Shown here piece after piece: positions 1 through 9,264 of a DNA stretch of 64,000 nucleotides. The notes below the pieces were generated by a model that was given only the letters and a program-made list of their open reading frames with translations, had not been told where the DNA came from and did not search any database. Numbering within the stretch: position 1 is the stretch's first letter; every line of letters begins with the position of its first letter. Both the position numbers and the translations under genes were made by a program. Source of the stretch: Pseudomonas marginalis (lineage in GTDB: Bacteria > Pseudomonadota > Gammaproteobacteria > Pseudomonadales > Pseudomonadaceae); the NCBI RefSeq assembly GCF_008692035.1, contig NZ_VTFG01000001.1:1-64000 (forward strand), read 5' to 3'.

Positions 1-30
1 GCCCCAGCGCGGGCGGTGCGACGATTCGAC

Positions 31-46
31 AAGCCCGCTCGCCACA
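31..46. repeat. REP-like half repeat
   Basis: The stretch reads aagcccgctcgccaca, the same core as the arms of the inner REPIN near 57.7 kb (caagcccgctcaccaca). It sits at the window edge, so its partner arm, if any, may be outside. The rest of 1-227 holds no gene that I can support. Confidence 0.45.
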
Positions 47-227
47 GAGGTCCCAGTTTGCTGCGCGACAGCGCTACGTCGAAGAGGTAGTGGCACCTCC
101 CTCGCCACAAGTGCAGTGTTCTTCCTTAAATGACGGGGCTCGTCTGATCGGGGCTGTTTTCCTGCTGACATTTTCTGACAGGGTGCTCTGCTAATCTGCA
201 GCTCTTTTGTTTTTCGGCAGGATCAAC

Positions 228-944
228 GTGTCGCGTACCACTCGTTTACTGACGTTGTTGCAGGCCCTGCGGGGCAAGAAACGCCCGGTGACCGCCGCCG
301 TGCTGGCGGCGCAATTGGAGGTGTCCGAGCGTACGCTGTACCGCGACATTGCCGAGTTGACCGCCCTGGGCGCGCCGATTTTCGGCGAGGCCGGGGTAGG
401 GTATGTGCTGCGCAGCGGCCTGTTTTTGCCGCCCTTGATGCTCAACGCCGAAGAAACCGAAGCGATCGTGCTGGGCTTGCGTTATGTGGACCAGCGCGGC
501 GATGACGTGCTCAGCCGTGCCGCCGCCAACGCCTTGGCGAAAATCGCCGATGTGCTCGACCCGACGGCGCAGGAAGCCTTGCGCAACCCGACATTGCTGC
601 CCGGCCCGCCAGGGTTTGGCTACCCGGAAAACCGCGTGCCGCTGGATGTATTTCGCGAAGCGATTCGGCATCAGGACAAGCTGCATATCGACTACGCCGA
701 TGCCAGCCAGACCCAGAGTCAACGCCTGATCTGGCCCCTGGCCCTGGGGTTTCTCAATGAAGTGCGGGTGATCGTGGCCTGGTGTGAGCTGCGCGGCGCG
801 TATCGCACCTTTCGCACCGACCGCGTGGCGAGTGCCGAGGTCGTCGGCGAACGTTATCCGGGGCGGCGCAGCGACTGGCTGCGGGCCTGGCGCAAGCTGA
901 TGGAGCAGAATGAATCCGGGCCGTTCACTCCTGACAAAAACTGA
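228..944 (+). CDS. YafY-type HTH/WYL transcriptional regulator
   Basis: The 238-residue product starts with a helix-turn-helix of the HTH_11 type (roughly residues 4-55, including the motif SERTLYRDIAELTALGAP). It continues into a WYL-type sensor region near residues 130-210. This is the usual order in YafY/DeoR-like regulators, which bind DNA as local repressors or activators. I chose the GTG at 228, preceded by AGGA, because homologues begin MSRTTRLL; an in-frame TTG at 207 would add seven residues. The next gene, an NTF2-fold protein, follows 51 bases later on the same strand and may be its target or operon partner. The ligand is unknown. Confidence 0.85.
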   Translation: MSRTTRLLTLLQALRGKKRPVTAAVLAAQLEVSERTLYRDIAELTALGAPIFGEAGVGYVLRSGLFLPPLMLNAEETEAIVLGLRYVDQRGDDVLSRAAANALAKIADVLDPTAQEALRNPTLLPGPPGFGYPENRVPLDVFREAIRHQDKLHIDYADASQTQSQRLIWPLALGFLNEVRVIVAWCELRGAYRTFRTDRVASAEVVGERYPGRRSDWLRAWRKLMEQNESGPFTPDKN

Positions 945-995
945 CACACCCCTGGCTTAGCATGCTGTTACAACCACCTGAAAAGGAGCTTTGCC

Positions 996-1331
996 ATGTC
1001 CCAGCCTGAATTGGCCCCCGCCATCGCCGCCTATATCGCGGCGACCAATACCCGCGACACCTCGGTCATTGCCCAGTGTTTTGCCGACGATGCCAATGTG
1101 TTCGATGAAGGCCAGCACCAGGTGGGCACCGCCGCCATTGCACGCTGGATGGAAGACACCGGGCGCCGCTACCAGCCGCGTGTCGAGGTGCTCAAGGTGC
1201 AGCACCGTACCGGCAAGGTGCTGGTCAGCAATGTGGTCTCCGGCAATTTTCCCGGCAGCCCGCTGGAGTTGCGCTACACCTTTCGCCTGGACGCGAAGGG
1301 CAAGATTTCACGGCTGGACATCTCCCTGTAG
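996..1331 (+). CDS. NTF2/SnoaL-like fold small protein
   Basis: This 111-residue protein has the pattern of the nuclear transport factor 2/SnoaL superfamily: a helical N-terminus (PAIAAYIAATNTRD), the conserved FADDANVFDEG segment, then alternating strands ending in RLDISL. Members are either small enzymes (isomerases, hydrolases) or binding proteins, so the reaction cannot be given. AAGGAG lies 8 bases before the ATG. Its position 51 bases after the YafY-type regulator suggests shared expression with it. Confidence 0.75.
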   Translation: MSQPELAPAIAAYIAATNTRDTSVIAQCFADDANVFDEGQHQVGTAAIARWMEDTGRRYQPRVEVLKVQHRTGKVLVSNVVSGNFPGSPLELRYTFRLDAKGKISRLDISL

Positions 1332-1346
1332 GTCATAATCGCGGGC

Positions 1347-2450
1347 ATGACTTTCGACTCGCCCCTCGCTGCTTACCAACACGCCATCGCCCAACAGGGT
1401 TTCGTTGCCGACGACGCCCAGCGCCGAGCGGTGGATGCCCTGCAAGCCTGCCATGCGGCCCTGCATCAGGGCCGTTCGCCCGTGGCTGGCGTTTACCTGT
1501 GGGGCCCGGTGGGCCGCGGCAAGACCTGGTTGATGGATCAGTTCTACCAAAGCCTGCGGGTGCCCGCGCGGCGTCAGCATTTTCACCACTTCATGGGCTG
1601 GGTGCATCAGCGTCTGTTCCAGCTCACCGGTACCCATGACCCGTTGCAGGCCCTGGCGCGGGAGCTGAGCCGGGAGGTGCGGGTATTGTGTTTCGATGAG
1701 CTGTTCGTCAGTGACATCGGTGACGCGATCATCCTCGGCCGGCTGTTCCAGGTCATGTTCGAGGAAGGTGTGGTGATGGTCTGCACCTCCAATCAACCAC
1801 CGGCCCAGCTGTATGCCGATGGCTTCAATCGGGAGCGCTTCCTGCCGGGCATTGCGGCGATCGGGCGGCATATGCACGTGGTGGCGGTCGACGGTGGCGA
1901 GGATCATCGCTTGCATCCAGGCGTGGGCCGGCAGCGCTACTGGGTGAACCAGCCCGATGCGCTGGCGAACGTGTTCGCACAATTGGCCGAAGGCCAGGCG
2001 GTGAGTCGTGGTCCTGTCACCGTCGGCCATCGTTCCATCGTGTGCGTGCAGGCCAGTGACAGCGTGCTGTGGTGCCGCTATGCCGACCTCTGCGAACAAC
2101 CCCTGGCGGCGATGGATTTCATCCTGCTGTGCGATCGCTTCAAGGCGATCCTGCTGGGGGAGGTGCCCAACCTGAGTGCGCAACAGCGCCCAGGCCGGAT
2201 TGCCCGCGGCACCGAGGATGGGGTCGAGCGCGTGGTGGCCGGTGATCGCGAGTTGCCGCAGTTGTCGGTGCACGACGACAGTGTGCGTCGCTTCATCGCC
2301 CTGGTGGACGAGTGCTACGACCGTAAGGTGCCGCTGTTCATCGACGCCCAGGTGCCGCTGGAGTGCCTGTATACCGACGGTTACCTGGCGTTTCCTTTCC
2401 GTCGCACCTTGAGCCGCTTGCAAGAAATGCAGTTGCAGCGCTTCGGCTGA
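1347..2450 (+). CDS. zapE: Cell division ATPase ZapE (AFG1-like)
   Basis: The 367-residue product is an AFG1/ZapE family P-loop ATPase of usual length. Walker A is GPVGRGKT (residues 53-60), and the Walker B region reads VLCFDELFVSD shortly before residue 125. Family hallmarks HHFMGWVHQRL and TSNQPP are present. ZapE interacts with FtsZ and affects Z-ring stability in E. coli, acting in the cytoplasm. It starts 15 bases after the NTF2-fold gene, so it may be co-transcribed. A hairpin with flanking A and T runs follows it. Confidence 0.85.
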   Translation: MTFDSPLAAYQHAIAQQGFVADDAQRRAVDALQACHAALHQGRSPVAGVYLWGPVGRGKTWLMDQFYQSLRVPARRQHFHHFMGWVHQRLFQLTGTHDPLQALARELSREVRVLCFDELFVSDIGDAIILGRLFQVMFEEGVVMVCTSNQPPAQLYADGFNRERFLPGIAAIGRHMHVVAVDGGEDHRLHPGVGRQRYWVNQPDALANVFAQLAEGQAVSRGPVTVGHRSIVCVQASDSVLWCRYADLCEQPLAAMDFILLCDRFKAILLGEVPNLSAQQRPGRIARGTEDGVERVVAGDRELPQLSVHDDSVRRFIALVDECYDRKVPLFIDAQVPLECLYTDGYLAFPFRRTLSRLQEMQLQRFG

Positions 2451-2460
2451 GGCCTGTACG

Positions 2461-2494
2461 AAAAAAGCCCTGAATGGGCACTTTGGGTTTTTTT
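2461..2494 (+). terminator. Terminator after zapE
   Basis: An A-run plus CCC pairs with GGG plus a T-run (aaaaaagccc ... gggttttttt), with a smaller gccc/gggc hairpin inside. It begins ten bases after the zapE stop codon. Confidence 0.6.
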
Positions 2495-2583
2495 AATGCC
2501 AAAGCCTTCGCGCTTTCGGGCGCACATTTGTAGTTAATCTCCTTCATCTGGTGCTGACTCCACGCTTACAATCGTGCCCCTCA

Positions 2584-2601
2584 AAGGGAACCGGTTCCCT
2601 T
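2584..2601. promoter_or_regulatory. 18-bp perfect palindrome, possible operator
   Basis: AAGGGAACCGGTTCCCTT is a perfect palindrome just downstream of a TACAAT -10-like hexamer (2567-2572) and 22 bases before the start of the acetyltransferase gene. Its core AACCGGTT is the same as in the PtxS operators at 37.7 and 38.8 kb, which is typical of LacI-family sites. The regulator is unknown. Confidence 0.5.
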
Positions 2602-2623
2602 GTAGTCGTGATCGAGGACGGAA

Positions 2624-3115
2624 ATGGACACCCCAGATATCCTGGTGCTGCAAGCCAGCTACACCAATCCTGTACATGCCGAAGCCATTGCCAAGGTGCT
2701 TAACCATTACGCCGAAGACCCCATGGGCGGCGGCCATAGCCTGCCCGCCGACCTGCTGGAGCAACTGCCGGCCGAGTTGGCCAAGCGCCCCCATGCGTTC
2801 AGTGTGCTGGCGTTTGTCGGCGGTGAACCGGCGGGGCTGGTGAATTGCTTTGAAGGGTTTTCCACCTTTGCCTGCCGCCCCTTGGTCAACGTGCACGACG
2901 TGGTGGTGATGAATGAGTTTCGCGGCTTGGGGCTGAGCCAGAAAATGCTGCTGAAGGTCGAGGACATCGCCCGCCAACGTGGTTGCTGCAAGATCACCCT
3001 GGAGGTGCTGGAAGGTAATGCCGTCGCCCAGTCGGCGTATCGCAAGTTTGGTTTTGATGATGCGAAGTTTGATCCGGCCCATGGGCGCATGTTGTTCTGG
3101 AACAAGCCGCTTTAA
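2624..3115 (+). CDS. GNAT family N-acetyltransferase
   Basis: The 163-residue product has the GNAT fold. It shows a central strand NVHDVVVMNEFRGLGLSQKML, in which RGLGLSQ is the acetyl-CoA pyrophosphate loop (Q/R-x-x-G-x-G/A type), and the late motif GNAVAQSAYRKFGF. The substrate cannot be read from sequence. The start has a GAGGACGG ribosome-binding region. A perfect 18-bp palindrome sits between a -10-like box and the gene, suggesting repressor control. The gene is convergent with the small exported-protein gene at 3218-3427. Confidence 0.8.
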   Translation: MDTPDILVLQASYTNPVHAEAIAKVLNHYAEDPMGGGHSLPADLLEQLPAELAKRPHAFSVLAFVGGEPAGLVNCFEGFSTFACRPLVNVHDVVVMNEFRGLGLSQKMLLKVEDIARQRGCCKITLEVLEGNAVAQSAYRKFGFDDAKFDPAHGRMLFWNKPL

Positions 3116-3128
3116 TAAATAACCGGCG

Positions 3129-3156
3129 AAAAAAAGGGCGCCAGCAGAGGGCGCCC
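3129..3156 (-). terminator. Intrinsic terminator for the small exported-protein gene
   Basis: On the minus strand a GC-rich hairpin (gggcgcc/ggcgccc, 3136-3156) is followed by a run of seven T (3129-3135). It lies about 60 bases past the stop of the 3218-3427 gene. Confidence 0.75.
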
Positions 3157-3217
3157 AATAAACCTTTGCCAACGGAGCGGAATGGCCGAGGGTATTGCGG
3201 ATTAACTAACGATTAAA

Positions 3218-3427
3218 TTAACTCTTGGGCTGTTCCTGTTCGGTCGTGTTGGTGTTCGGTGTCTTGCCGTTGGCGGACGCCGTTTGTTCAGTCGTGCCGT
3301 GAAGCGTCTGCTGCGTGAAGGTGAAGTTGTTGTAGAACTCCTTCGAGCGCTCCGAGCCGCCTTCGGCAAACGCGGCGGCGGAGCCCAGGGTCATCAGGCT
3401 GGCAAGCATCAAGGTCGAGAGTTTCAT
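3218..3427 (-). CDS. Small exported protein of unknown function
   Basis: This 69-residue protein begins with a clear signal peptide (MKLSTLMLASLMTLGSAAAFA, cleavage expected after AFA). It leaves a hydrophilic mature chain of about 48 residues rich in Thr, Asn, Gln and Glu, without cysteine. A terminator follows it. It lies just downstream of the TonB receptor gene on the same strand, but a strong hairpin separates the two, so it probably has its own promoter. I do not recognise a family. Confidence 0.65.
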   Translation of the reverse strand: MKLSTLMLASLMTLGSAAAFAEGGSERSKEFYNNFTFTQQTLHGTTEQTASANGKTPNTNTTEQEQPKS

Positions 3428-3530
3428 CTGTGTTTACTCATTAAGTGTGATCGGTTATCTGCTCTGTCCTTGATCAGAATCTTGGGGCGATTCTGGTGCG
3501 ATCTTATTAAGTGGGAATTAACGCGAGAAA

Positions 3531-3564
3531 CATCCGAAGTTAACAATATCGTTAACTTCGGATG
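3531..3564 (-). terminator. Hairpin after the TonB receptor gene
   Basis: A perfect 14-bp stem (CATCCGAAGTTAAC pairing with its complement at 3551-3564) with a six-base loop begins eight bases past the receptor stop codon. On the minus strand it is followed only by TTTCTCG, so it could be a weak terminator or a 3'-end stabilising structure. Confidence 0.6.
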
Positions 3565-3571
3565 GCCGGCT

Positions 3572-5797
3572 TTAAAGCTTCCAGTCCAAGGCCAGCGTAA
3601 TGGCGCGTGGGTCGCCCCAATACACGCCGTTATAAAAGCCGACGCGTTCGTAATACTTTTTATCGAATAGGTTGTTGACGTTAAGCGACGCTGAGACGTG
3701 CTCGTCGAATTGATAGCGGGACATCAGGTTGACCACCGTGTACGCCTGTTGTGTGATCTTCGCCCGTTCGGTCACCGGTGTGTTGCCGACGCGTACCCCT
3801 GTAGGTCGATTGCTCCAATCGTAAATGTCGCTCTGCCAGTTCACCGCGCCGCCGACCGTGAGGTTGCGCCACGCCCCCGGCAAACGGTAGGCGCTGGACA
3901 CTCTCAGCAGGTTCAGCGGCTGCCCGGTGTTGTTGCGTTTGCCCGAGCCGTTGACCGAATGGGTGTAGGTATAACCGGCCGTCAGGTTCCAATCGGGCAG
4001 GATTTCTCCGGCAGCTTCCAATTCGAAGCCGTTGACCTTGTTACCTTTGCCGCCGGACTTGTAGTACTCCTCGCCGGTGGTCGGGTTTCGCTCCACCGAA
4101 TCGTCCCGCTCGGCGACGTTGTCCTGGGTGCTCCAGAAATATGCCGCCGCCAGGTTCAAGCGTTCGTCGAGCACGCTGCCCTTGAGGCCTACCTCGTAGT
4201 TGCTGCCGACCACGGGCTCCAGGTACTTCTTGTTGGCATCCCGCAGGCTCTGGGGTTTGAAAATGTCGGTATAGCTCGCGTAGACGGTGTACTCCGGTGT
4301 CAGGTCGTAGAGCAGGCCGGCGTAGGGCGTCCACATATCATTGTGGGTCTGGCTGGTTTTCCCGGCGGCGGTAAGCTGGTCGTTGGCATCGTAGTGCGGG
4401 GCGGCGCTTTTCAGTTCCCAACTGCCATAGCGACTGCCCAGCACCGCATGCAAGCGGTCGGTAAGGCTCAGTCGCGTGGCCAGGTAGCCGGCCTTTTGTT
4501 GCTTGCTGCTGTGTTCGCCCTTGAGGTCGGTGACGGTGTCGCCGAACTTGGCGATCCCGCCCATGTATTTCCAGTCTTCGATGGTGTAATAGCCGGCGGG
4601 TAGGTTGCTGCGCATCACGGGGGAGACGTCCCGCTGCGTGGCCTCGCCATAGCCCATCATCAGTGCATGTTCGCGGCCCAGCAGTGCATAGCTGCCGGCG
4701 AGGTTGAGGTCGACGGCCTCCATTCTCGATGTGCCGCGCATATGGCTCGCCCAGGCGGTCATGCCGCTGCGGTCATCGTTGGGGAAGCCTGCGCCGCCGT
4801 AGTACACCTTGCCATCCGTATCGCTCTGGCGATGGGTGTAGGCGGCCTTCACGTGCCAGTCGCCGCCCAGCCGATGGTCGAGGGTCGCGAAGGTGGTCTT
4901 GTCCGTCAGCGGCCAGGAACTCCAGTGCGCCGCCATATTGGTGGAGCGCGACAGTCCGGCCTTGCCGCCCTCACTGTTCCAGTACGGCACGGTACCCCAT
5001 GAGGTGCCCTGGACCTGCTTGTTCTGGTAATCGAAACCTACGGCCAGCACGGTATCGTCGGAAAGATCGCCTTCCAGGATGCCGTAGCCGACCGCCCGCT
5101 GCAGGCCATAGTTGTCGCGGAACGATTGGCTGTCACGGTAGGCCAGCACCGTGCGTCCGCGCAGCTTGCCGTCGAACGCCAGCGGGCCGCCCACGTCCAC
5201 GTAGCTGTAATAGTTGTCATGGCTGCCGGCGCTGACGCCGGTTTTCGCCTGCCATTGGGCCGTCGGGCGCTTGCGCACCATATTGATGGTGGCCGAGGGG
5301 TCGCCGGCGCCGGTGGTCAAGCCCGTGGCACCGCGTACCACCTCGATGTGGTCATAGATGATGGTATCGGCGTCGGACTTCATGTAGCCGAAGGTATTGA
5401 GCATTCCGTCAATCTGAAAGTTGGTGATGCCGTAGCCGCGGGAGGAATAGGACACGCGGTCGGAGTCGTTGTGCTGGACGTTGATCCCGGTGGTCTGGCG
5501 CAGCACGTCGGTCAACGTGTTGAGATTGAAATCATCCATCTGCTGGCGAGTGATCACCGAGATCGATTGTGGGGTTTCCTTGACCGACAGGTTCAGGCGG
5601 GTGGCGGTGCTCATCGAGCCGGTGGTGTAGGCACCGGTGTGTTCGGTGGTGGCGCCCAGGCCTTCGGCGGAGATGTTGGTCGCGCCGAGTTCGAGCGGGG
5701 TGTGTTCGGGGTCGGTTTCACCCAGCAGGTCCGGGCTTAGGGCGGCGCCGCACAGGCCGAGCGTGAGGGTCATGGAGCGGGTAAAAGGCGCGAACAT
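3572..5797 (-). CDS. TonB-dependent siderophore receptor (FhuE/FpvA type)
   Basis: The 741-residue outer-membrane receptor imports a ferric siderophore using TonB energy. After a signal peptide comes the plug domain with SVKETPQSISVITRQQMDDF, SSRGYGITNFQIDG and HIEVVRGATGLTTGAGDPSATINMV cut into typical plug motifs. The 22-strand barrel ends with NVNNLFDKKYYERVGFYNGVYWGDPR and terminal DWKL; the last residue is Leu rather than the usual Phe. There is no N-terminal STN signalling domain, so it should not signal to a sigma/anti-sigma pair. AAGGAG lies nine bases before the ATG. A Fur-like box about 93 bases upstream suggests iron repression. The siderophore is unknown. Confidence 0.88.
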   Translation of the reverse strand: MFAPFTRSMTLTLGLCGAALSPDLLGETDPEHTPLELGATNISAEGLGATTEHTGAYTTGSMSTATRLNLSVKETPQSISVITRQQMDDFNLNTLTDVLRQTTGINVQHNDSDRVSYSSRGYGITNFQIDGMLNTFGYMKSDADTIIYDHIEVVRGATGLTTGAGDPSATINMVRKRPTAQWQAKTGVSAGSHDNYYSYVDVGGPLAFDGKLRGRTVLAYRDSQSFRDNYGLQRAVGYGILEGDLSDDTVLAVGFDYQNKQVQGTSWGTVPYWNSEGGKAGLSRSTNMAAHWSSWPLTDKTTFATLDHRLGGDWHVKAAYTHRQSDTDGKVYYGGAGFPNDDRSGMTAWASHMRGTSRMEAVDLNLAGSYALLGREHALMMGYGEATQRDVSPVMRSNLPAGYYTIEDWKYMGGIAKFGDTVTDLKGEHSSKQQKAGYLATRLSLTDRLHAVLGSRYGSWELKSAAPHYDANDQLTAAGKTSQTHNDMWTPYAGLLYDLTPEYTVYASYTDIFKPQSLRDANKKYLEPVVGSNYEVGLKGSVLDERLNLAAAYFWSTQDNVAERDDSVERNPTTGEEYYKSGGKGNKVNGFELEAAGEILPDWNLTAGYTYTHSVNGSGKRNNTGQPLNLLRVSSAYRLPGAWRNLTVGGAVNWQSDIYDWSNRPTGVRVGNTPVTERAKITQQAYTVVNLMSRYQFDEHVSASLNVNNLFDKKYYERVGFYNGVYWGDPRAITLALDWKL

Positions 5798-5889
5798 CGC
5801 GGAAGACTCCTTGTCGTCTTTGCGGCCACCCCGGAAAGGGAAGGCCTTGGCTCAAAGACGAAAGGAGCGGGGGAACTTTAGGGCTAAAC

Positions 5890-5908
5890 GAGAATGATTG
5901 TTATCTTT
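5890..5908 (-). promoter_or_regulatory. Putative Fur box for the TonB receptor
   Basis: The 19-base stretch gagaatgattgttatcttt matches 12 of 19 positions of the Fur consensus GATAATGATAATCATTATC. It lies about 93 bases upstream of the receptor start, close to the end of the phosphoethanolamine transferase gene. Confidence 0.6.
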
Positions 5909-5911
5909 CTG

Positions 5912-7669
5912 TTACAAGGCCGGCGGTTCCTGCAGGACCACATCGGTCGGATTAACCTTCTTGGGCTTGATCAGGCTGAAGTCAATCAAGGCCTTTTGCG
6001 GGCGCATGTAGGGGTTGCCGATCATCAGCGGGCGCGGCGTGAAGCTGTCGCTCACGACGCTCTTGCTGCGGTCCAGTTCGTTGAAACTCAGCCCTGCGAG
6101 GTCGGCCCAGGTGTGGATCAATTGCGAGCTGCTGTAAGGGCGTTGCAAGTCGCCGGCAAACTTCCAGTCGTGGGTTTCACGCCATTTCGGCGAGGCGTAG
6201 GCCATGAACGGAATGGTGTACATCGGCGCTGTCGGCTTGCCTTCGTTACGCCCCAGCGTGGCGTGGCCAGCGGAATCGAATACGTCTTCGCCGTGGTCCG
6301 ACAGGTACAGCAAAAAGCCGTTGGGATCGGTCTTGGCGTAGTCCTTGATCAGGCTCGACACCACGAAATCGTTGTACAGCACCGCATTGTCGTAGCTGTT
6401 GTAGATGGGCAGTTGATCGTCACTGATCCCGGCAGGCACGCCCTGGCGGTCGGTGAATTTGTCGAAGGTCGGTGGGTAGCGGTACTGGTAGCTCATGTGG
6501 GTGCCGAGCAGGTGCACCACGATGAACTTGCGCTCGGCCGGATCGGCCAGGGCCTTGGAGAATGGCTCCAGTACATCGCCGTCGTATTGGCGGGCGTTCT
6601 GGTTGCGGTTGTTGTTCAGGTACACCTGCTCGTCGGCCTGTTCGGAAAAGGTCGTGAGCATGGTGTTGCGTTTGGTCATGGTCTGCTGGTTGGTGATCCA
6701 GTAGGTCTTGTACCCGGCCTGTTTCATCACGCTGACGATCGACGGTGTCTTGAGGTAGAGATCGGGGTTCTCCTCGTCGGCGAACGTCAGTACCTGTTGC
6801 AGGGCTTCGATGGTATAGGGGCGCGGGGTGATGACATTGTCGAACACCGCCAGTTGGTCGCGCAGCTTGTCCAGTTCCGGCGTGGTGTTGCGCGGATAGC
6901 CGTAGAGACTCATGCGTTGACGGTTGGTGGACTCGCCGATCACCAGCACCAGGGTCGACGGCTGGCCGGCCATGGTGTCCTTGAGGTTGGTCAAGGGCGC
7001 GATCTGGCTGGCGCTGTCGAGCATGCCCTGCATGTTGTCCAGCTGTTCGGTGTAGCGGCGGTAGGCAACGATCATCTGCCAGGGCACGGCCGGTTCGATG
7101 CGCGATTCGAAGCGGTCGATGGCGTCGTCCAGGGTGTCGCTGCGGGCAATCTGCTTGACCAGCGGGTAACCGATGATCGCCACCAGGATCGCCGTTGCCG
7201 CCACCAGGGCCTGGCCGCGCGGCAAATACACCGGGCGTACCCGGGTCCACAGGAAAATAGCCACGGCGGTGTGGGCAATGAACGCCAGCACGATCCACCA
7301 GGCGAAGTATTGGGTGGCGTACTCGCCGGCTTCGGAGATGTTCGACTCGAACATGATGAAGATGACGCTTTGGGAAAATTCCTGCTGGTAGATGAAGAAA
7401 TAACCCAGGCTGGCCATGGAACAGGCCCACAGCACCACGCCGATCACAGCGGCCAGCAGGCGCGTACGGCGGGGGAATACCAGCAGGGGCGCGAGCCATA
7501 TCGCGCTCATGAAGAAGGCTTGGCGAAAACCACTGAAGCCGGAAGTGCCGCTGAGTTGGATCAGCAGTTGGGTAATGCCGGAGAAGTACCAGAAAAACAC
7601 GAATAGCCAGGCAAGACCGGCCCAATCAAAGCCTTTCGCAGACTTGCTGCTGCGTTCGAACATCGCCAT
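5912..7669 (-). CDS. cptA: Phosphoethanolamine transferase, CptA/EptA family
   Basis: The 585-residue inner-membrane protein has about five N-terminal membrane segments within residues 15-170. A periplasmic sulfatase-fold domain follows. The nucleophile threonine is in VIGESTNRQRMSLYGY (about residue 248) and the metal-binding region in LYLSDHGEDVFDS. Such enzymes transfer phosphoethanolamine from phosphatidylethanolamine to LPS lipid A or core. Length and sequence (E. coli CptA is 577 residues) fit the core-modifying CptA group better than EptA, but this is a judgement by eye. I chose the ATG at 7669 preceded by GGAG; a TTG at 7681 would add four residues. It ends 115 bases before the receptor start. 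Confidence 0.8.
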   Translation of the reverse strand: MAMFERSSKSAKGFDWAGLAWLFVFFWYFSGITQLLIQLSGTSGFSGFRQAFFMSAIWLAPLLVFPRRTRLLAAVIGVVLWACSMASLGYFFIYQQEFSQSVIFIMFESNISEAGEYATQYFAWWIVLAFIAHTAVAIFLWTRVRPVYLPRGQALVAATAILVAIIGYPLVKQIARSDTLDDAIDRFESRIEPAVPWQMIVAYRRYTEQLDNMQGMLDSASQIAPLTNLKDTMAGQPSTLVLVIGESTNRQRMSLYGYPRNTTPELDKLRDQLAVFDNVITPRPYTIEALQQVLTFADEENPDLYLKTPSIVSVMKQAGYKTYWITNQQTMTKRNTMLTTFSEQADEQVYLNNNRNQNARQYDGDVLEPFSKALADPAERKFIVVHLLGTHMSYQYRYPPTFDKFTDRQGVPAGISDDQLPIYNSYDNAVLYNDFVVSSLIKDYAKTDPNGFLLYLSDHGEDVFDSAGHATLGRNEGKPTAPMYTIPFMAYASPKWRETHDWKFAGDLQRPYSSSQLIHTWADLAGLSFNELDRSKSVVSDSFTPRPLMIGNPYMRPQKALIDFSLIKPKKVNPTDVVLQEPPAL

Positions 7670-7782
7670 CCAGCGCTCCAACCCGATAATTTTTCAGTTG
7701 ACGCGCAGGGCTGCACGCAACAGAGGCCACCCTTGCATGGGATGGCCCTTGGGGGCGGGAGTATCGGGAAGGGCATGTGAAA

Positions 7783-7819
7783 ACTTTGTGAGATTTATGT
7801 AGCCGTTATCTTACAAAGT
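7783..7819 (-). terminator. Inverted repeat after the small coiled-coil gene
   Basis: Arms of 11 bases (actttgtgaga and tcttacaaagt) pair with one G-U and enclose 15 bases. On the minus strand the structure begins 11 bases after the stop of the 59-residue gene and is followed by TTTTC, so it may end that transcript. Confidence 0.4.
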
Positions 7820-7829
7820 GATGACGGGC

Positions 7830-8009
7830 TCAGCAGAGCGCGGGCTGCACACCGGAAGGCTGGTCCAGCTGGGCTTGAATGATATGGGCACGCAGGCGCA
7901 TGACCTCAAGCTGCAACTGATCGCGTTCGTCTTTCAACTGGCGCAATTCATCGCGACGGAGTGTGACGTAGAGGGTCTGTGGAGGACGGGTCATCTGTGC
8001 TGTGCTCAT
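7830..8009 (-). CDS. Small coiled-coil protein of unknown function
   Basis: The 59-residue product (start MSTAQMTRPPQTLYV) has a central charged helix with heptad-like leucines (LRRDELRQLKDERDQLQLEVMRLRAHII), consistent with a short coiled coil. It has no signal peptide. The ATG at 8009 has GAGG upstream; the frame stays open further upstream but without a convincing start site. It is divergent from gnd. I do not recognise a named family. Confidence 0.6.
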   Translation of the reverse strand: MSTAQMTRPPQTLYVTLRRDELRQLKDERDQLQLEVMRLRAHIIQAQLDQPSGVQPALC

Positions 8010-8280
8010 TGCTTGCCTCGCAAATAGCCGGTGTGTCGCGGTGTGCCAGAACGCTTGAGTCGAGGTTCTCGGCAACAGTCGGAAGCAATTCTGAATTCTT
8101 TTCCACTTCAATGGAACTTTTTTATTTTTGGTGGTCGTGTGACTTTCGGAGGCGTGATGGTGAAACGATGGCAATTTTTTCCCATGAAACTACACGGATC
8201 TGCCCTGGACTAACCCTCATTAGCCTCATTGCGCTATAAACTATGTCACACATTTATTCAGTAGTTGGGAGCATCAGCAC

Positions 8281-9260
<980 letters not shown>

Positions 9261-9264
<4 letters not shown>

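Noticed and set aside
5894..7606. Open frame of 570 codons opposite the phosphoethanolamine transferase gene
   Set aside because: The minus-strand protein has catalytic motifs and a ribosome-binding site; the plus-strand frame has neither.
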